From Desulfohalobiaceae bacterium S24 (GTDB lineage: Bacteria > Desulfobacterota > Desulfovibrionia > Desulfovibrionales > Desulfothermaceae): a stretch of 64,000 nt of DNA. The notes below the pieces were generated by a model, which saw nothing but the letters and a program-made list of their open reading frames with translations, was not told where the DNA came from and searched no databases. Below, piece by piece: positions 62,415-64,000 of the stretch (its first letter is position 1; each line of letters opens with the position of its first letter). The position numbers and the translations under genes are program-made. The stretch covers positions 1 to 64,000 of the forward strand of contig JAABTT010000004.1 in NCBI GenBank assembly GCA_011389765.1. Direction: 5' to 3'.

Positions 62415-64000
62415 TCAATCTTCTTCCATCCGAATGACCCCTCTGGGGCAGACAAAAGCGCACAGGCCGCAGCCTTTGCAGTGCTCAGAATCAATCGTCA
62501 CTCCGGGAGGATCCGCCTCCGTCTCCAGGGCAATGGACACGTCCGGGCAAAAGAACCAGCACAGGCCGCAGGCGGTGCACTTGCCGCAACTCAAGCACCG
62601 GGCCGCAGCCAACTGTGCCTCATCTTCACTGAACCCCGGATCGGTTTCTACAAAGCCGGACACGCGTTCCTCCAATGCCGTCTCCCGGAGCAAAAGAGGT
62701 TTCTTTCGAGGCACATAGGTCAAGTTGACCGCCGCAGGCTCGGGCGCCGGCAACTCCGGAGCCTCCTGCTCCGGATCCAGCTGCTGCAGAATGGCCGTTG
62801 CCCCTTGCCGCCCGGTGGCCATGGCTTCGACCACCGAGGACGCCCCAAGCTGCAGATCCCCTCCCACGAACAAACGCTCCTTCGGCTCGATCCGAAGATG
62901 TTCAGTTTGTCCGACAGCCAGAACCAGAACATCCACCTCCTGTTCGGATCCGACCGGGCCTGGAACGATCCCCTGTTCCGATTTGACGGCCTGGCTGACG
63001 CTCAAGCGCAGAGCGCCCTTGTGGGGGGTGATGTCCGTTACCAGGCTTTGTTCCTGCACCGGGATGCCCTCCTCGGACAAATGGCGTTTTTCGTCTGGAT
63101 AGGCCGGCATCTCAGCGTAGGTCCGACGATAAATGATCTCCACCTCCTTGCCGTAGCGCAACAGGGACCTGGCCGCATCCACTGCTACGTTTCCGCCTCC
63201 GATCACTGCAAAACGCCGACCTTCCGGGATTCGGCCCTGCTGCAGATCGTATAAAAGATCCAGGCCCTGTCTGACCCGATCATACCCGGCAAACTCCCGG
63301 GGCAGGATCGAAGCGCCCAACCCGGGTGCGCAAAAAACCGCCTGATAATCAGAGCTAAGGGCTTCAATCTTCTCCGAAGTCATATCCTGACGGCATTCCA
63401 GACCGATATTGAAGGAGTTGATCAAATTATCCAGCTCCTGACGCAGCACGTCCTTGGGCAGACGGTATTCAGGAATGCCCCAGCGCAGGAGTCCCCCCGG
63501 TTCTGCTTCTTTTTCATAGACCGTCACCTGAATTCCGGCCCGAGCCAGAAAATAGGCAGCGGCCAGGCCGGCCGGGCCGCTGCCTACCACAGCCACCCGC
63601 TCCGATCTCTTTTTTTCCGGGGCAGGATACGGGATCTTCAGGCCATAATCGCCGAGGAAGCGTTCCACAGACCCAATCAGGACTCCCTGGTCGAGCTGAA
63701 GGCGATTGCATTCCTGCTGACAAAAACGGGGGCAGACCCGCCCGGTGATCGCGGGCAGGGGATTGCTCTCCCGGAGAATCTCAAGGGCTCTGTCCTTCTC
63801 CCCCTGATTCAAGAAATACATATACTCGGCGATATTATTCTGAATCGGGCAGGCCGTCCTGCAGGGCGATACTTTCTCCTGCAGGCAGGGGCTGAAAAAT
63901 TTCCAGCTCCCGGTCAGGTTGCCCTCGGTGGTGGTCATGGAAATCGGAGCTTCGTTCAAATCCCCCGGAGCGACCAGACTGTCCTGATTGATGATCTCCA
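62415..64000 (-). CDS. GltD-like NAD(P)-dependent flavoprotein with C-terminal ferredoxin domain, 5' end outside window
   Basis: At least 528 residues; the reading frame continues open to the window edge past the TTG at 63959, so the start is outside. Order: an N-terminal Cys block (SPCRTACPIQNNIAEYM, CPRFCQQECNR) typical of glutamate-synthase small-subunit proteins, an FAD loop VVGSGPAGLAAAYFLARAG, an NAD(P) loop VIGGGNVAVDAARSLLR, and a C-terminal 8Fe-type region (CLSCGKCTACGLCWFFCP and CKGCGLCAFVCPRG). The visible start, with SMTTTEGNLTGSWKFF, is the junction found where a POR gamma-type domain is fused ahead of GltD, so the missing part may be that subunit. With porA and porB it should link ferredoxin to NAD(P)H. 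Confidence 0.85.
   Translation of the reverse strand, partial: EIINQDSLVAPGDLNEAPISMTTTEGNLTGSWKFFSPCLQEKVSPCRTACPIQNNIAEYMYFLNQGEKDRALEILRESNPLPAITGRVCPRFCQQECNRLQLDQGVLIGSVERFLGDYGLKIPYPAPEKKRSERVAVVGSGPAGLAAAYFLARAGIQVTVYEKEAEPGGLLRWGIPEYRLPKDVLRQELDNLINSFNIGLECRQDMTSEKIEALSSDYQAVFCAPGLGASILPREFAGYDRVRQGLDLLYDLQQGRIPEGRRFAVIGGGNVAVDAARSLLRYGKEVEIIYRRTYAEMPAYPDEKRHLSEEGIPVQEQSLVTDITPHKGALRLSVSQAVKSEQGIVPGPVGSEQEVDVLVLAVGQTEHLRIEPKERLFVGGDLQLGASSVVEAMATGRQGATAILQQLDPEQEAPELPAPEPAAVNLTYVPRKKPLLLRETALEERVSGFVETDPGFSEDEAQLAAARCLSCGKCTACGLCWFFCPDVSIALETEADPPGVTIDSEHCKGCGLCAFVCPRGVIRMEED

Noticed and set aside
1-64000. CRISPR array, prophage, toxin-antitoxin or secondary-metabolite cluster
   Set aside because: I saw no regularly spaced repeats, integrase or phage structural genes, small paired toxin genes, or biosynthetic megasynthase genes in either strand.

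Overview
The window is bacterial chromosomal DNA, densely coded, with genes on both strands. It looks like a sulfate-reducer-type member of the Desulfobacterota (former Deltaproteobacteria), possibly Desulfovibrionales. That is inferred from gene content and order: a divergent EF-G paralogue, a TIGR04211-type SH3 protein, selB, a pyruvate:ferredoxin oxidoreductase set with a GltD-like flavoprotein, and the run rpsB-tsf-pyrH-frr-uppS-cdsA-dxr-rseP-tsaB-glnS. No rRNA, integrase, intact transposase or CRISPR array was seen. Two tRNAs are present, His(GUG) and Pro(UGG), both with encoded CCA.

Layout. Positions 1-2.3 kb hold the start of a TrmO-like gene, a decayed histone-deacetylase-family gene, rsmJ and a membrane-anchored SH3 protein. 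Positions 2.4-14.6 kb hold a long minus-strand block for translation, lipid and isoprenoid synthesis: plsC, rnj, rpsB, tsf, pyrH, frr, uppS, cdsA, dxr, rseP, tsaB and glnS. It has clear promoters and terminators, and two small repeat elements fill two of its gaps exactly. Positions 14.8-20.7 kb hold the EF-G-like gene divergent from selB, then tRNA-His head to head with murA. Positions 20.8-26.3 kb are mixed: a CoA-transferase/racemase, a methyltransferase, an orphan ABC permease with an inserted membrane segment, a GNAT protein and a B12-type radical SAM protein.

Positions 26.6-37.4 kb are a plus-strand run: a secreted sulfatase-modifying-factor-domain protein, a 1073-residue nucleotide-transporter-like/HEAT/cyclic-nucleotide-binding fusion, glutathione synthetase, and a complete peptide-type ABC transporter (binding protein, two permeases, two ATPases). 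Positions 37.5-49.5 kb hold tRNA-Pro, purM, mnmG, a YhcC-like radical SAM protein, a single-domain cereblon-like (CULT) protein, rpe, transketolase, a PFKFB-type 6-phosphofructo-2-kinase/fructose-2,6-bisphosphatase, a radical SAM gene remnant, an RdgC-like protein with an unknown partner, and threonine aldolase. Positions 49.7-64 kb hold a second pair of peptide-transporter ATPases, panE, a metallo-hydrolase, a cluster of solute-binding protein, hybrid histidine kinase and NfeD-like protein, panB, porB, porA and a truncated GltD/ferredoxin flavoprotein.

The most notable items are the bacterial cereblon homologue with exact zinc-ligand and tri-tryptophan spacing, the PFKFB homologue next to pentose-phosphate genes, the transporter/HEAT/cNMP fusion, the binding-protein/hybrid-kinase cluster, the orphan permease with a roughly 70-residue insertion, and two unrelated families of short inverted-repeat elements in intergenic gaps. 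All functions are read from sequence motifs only; no database search was run.
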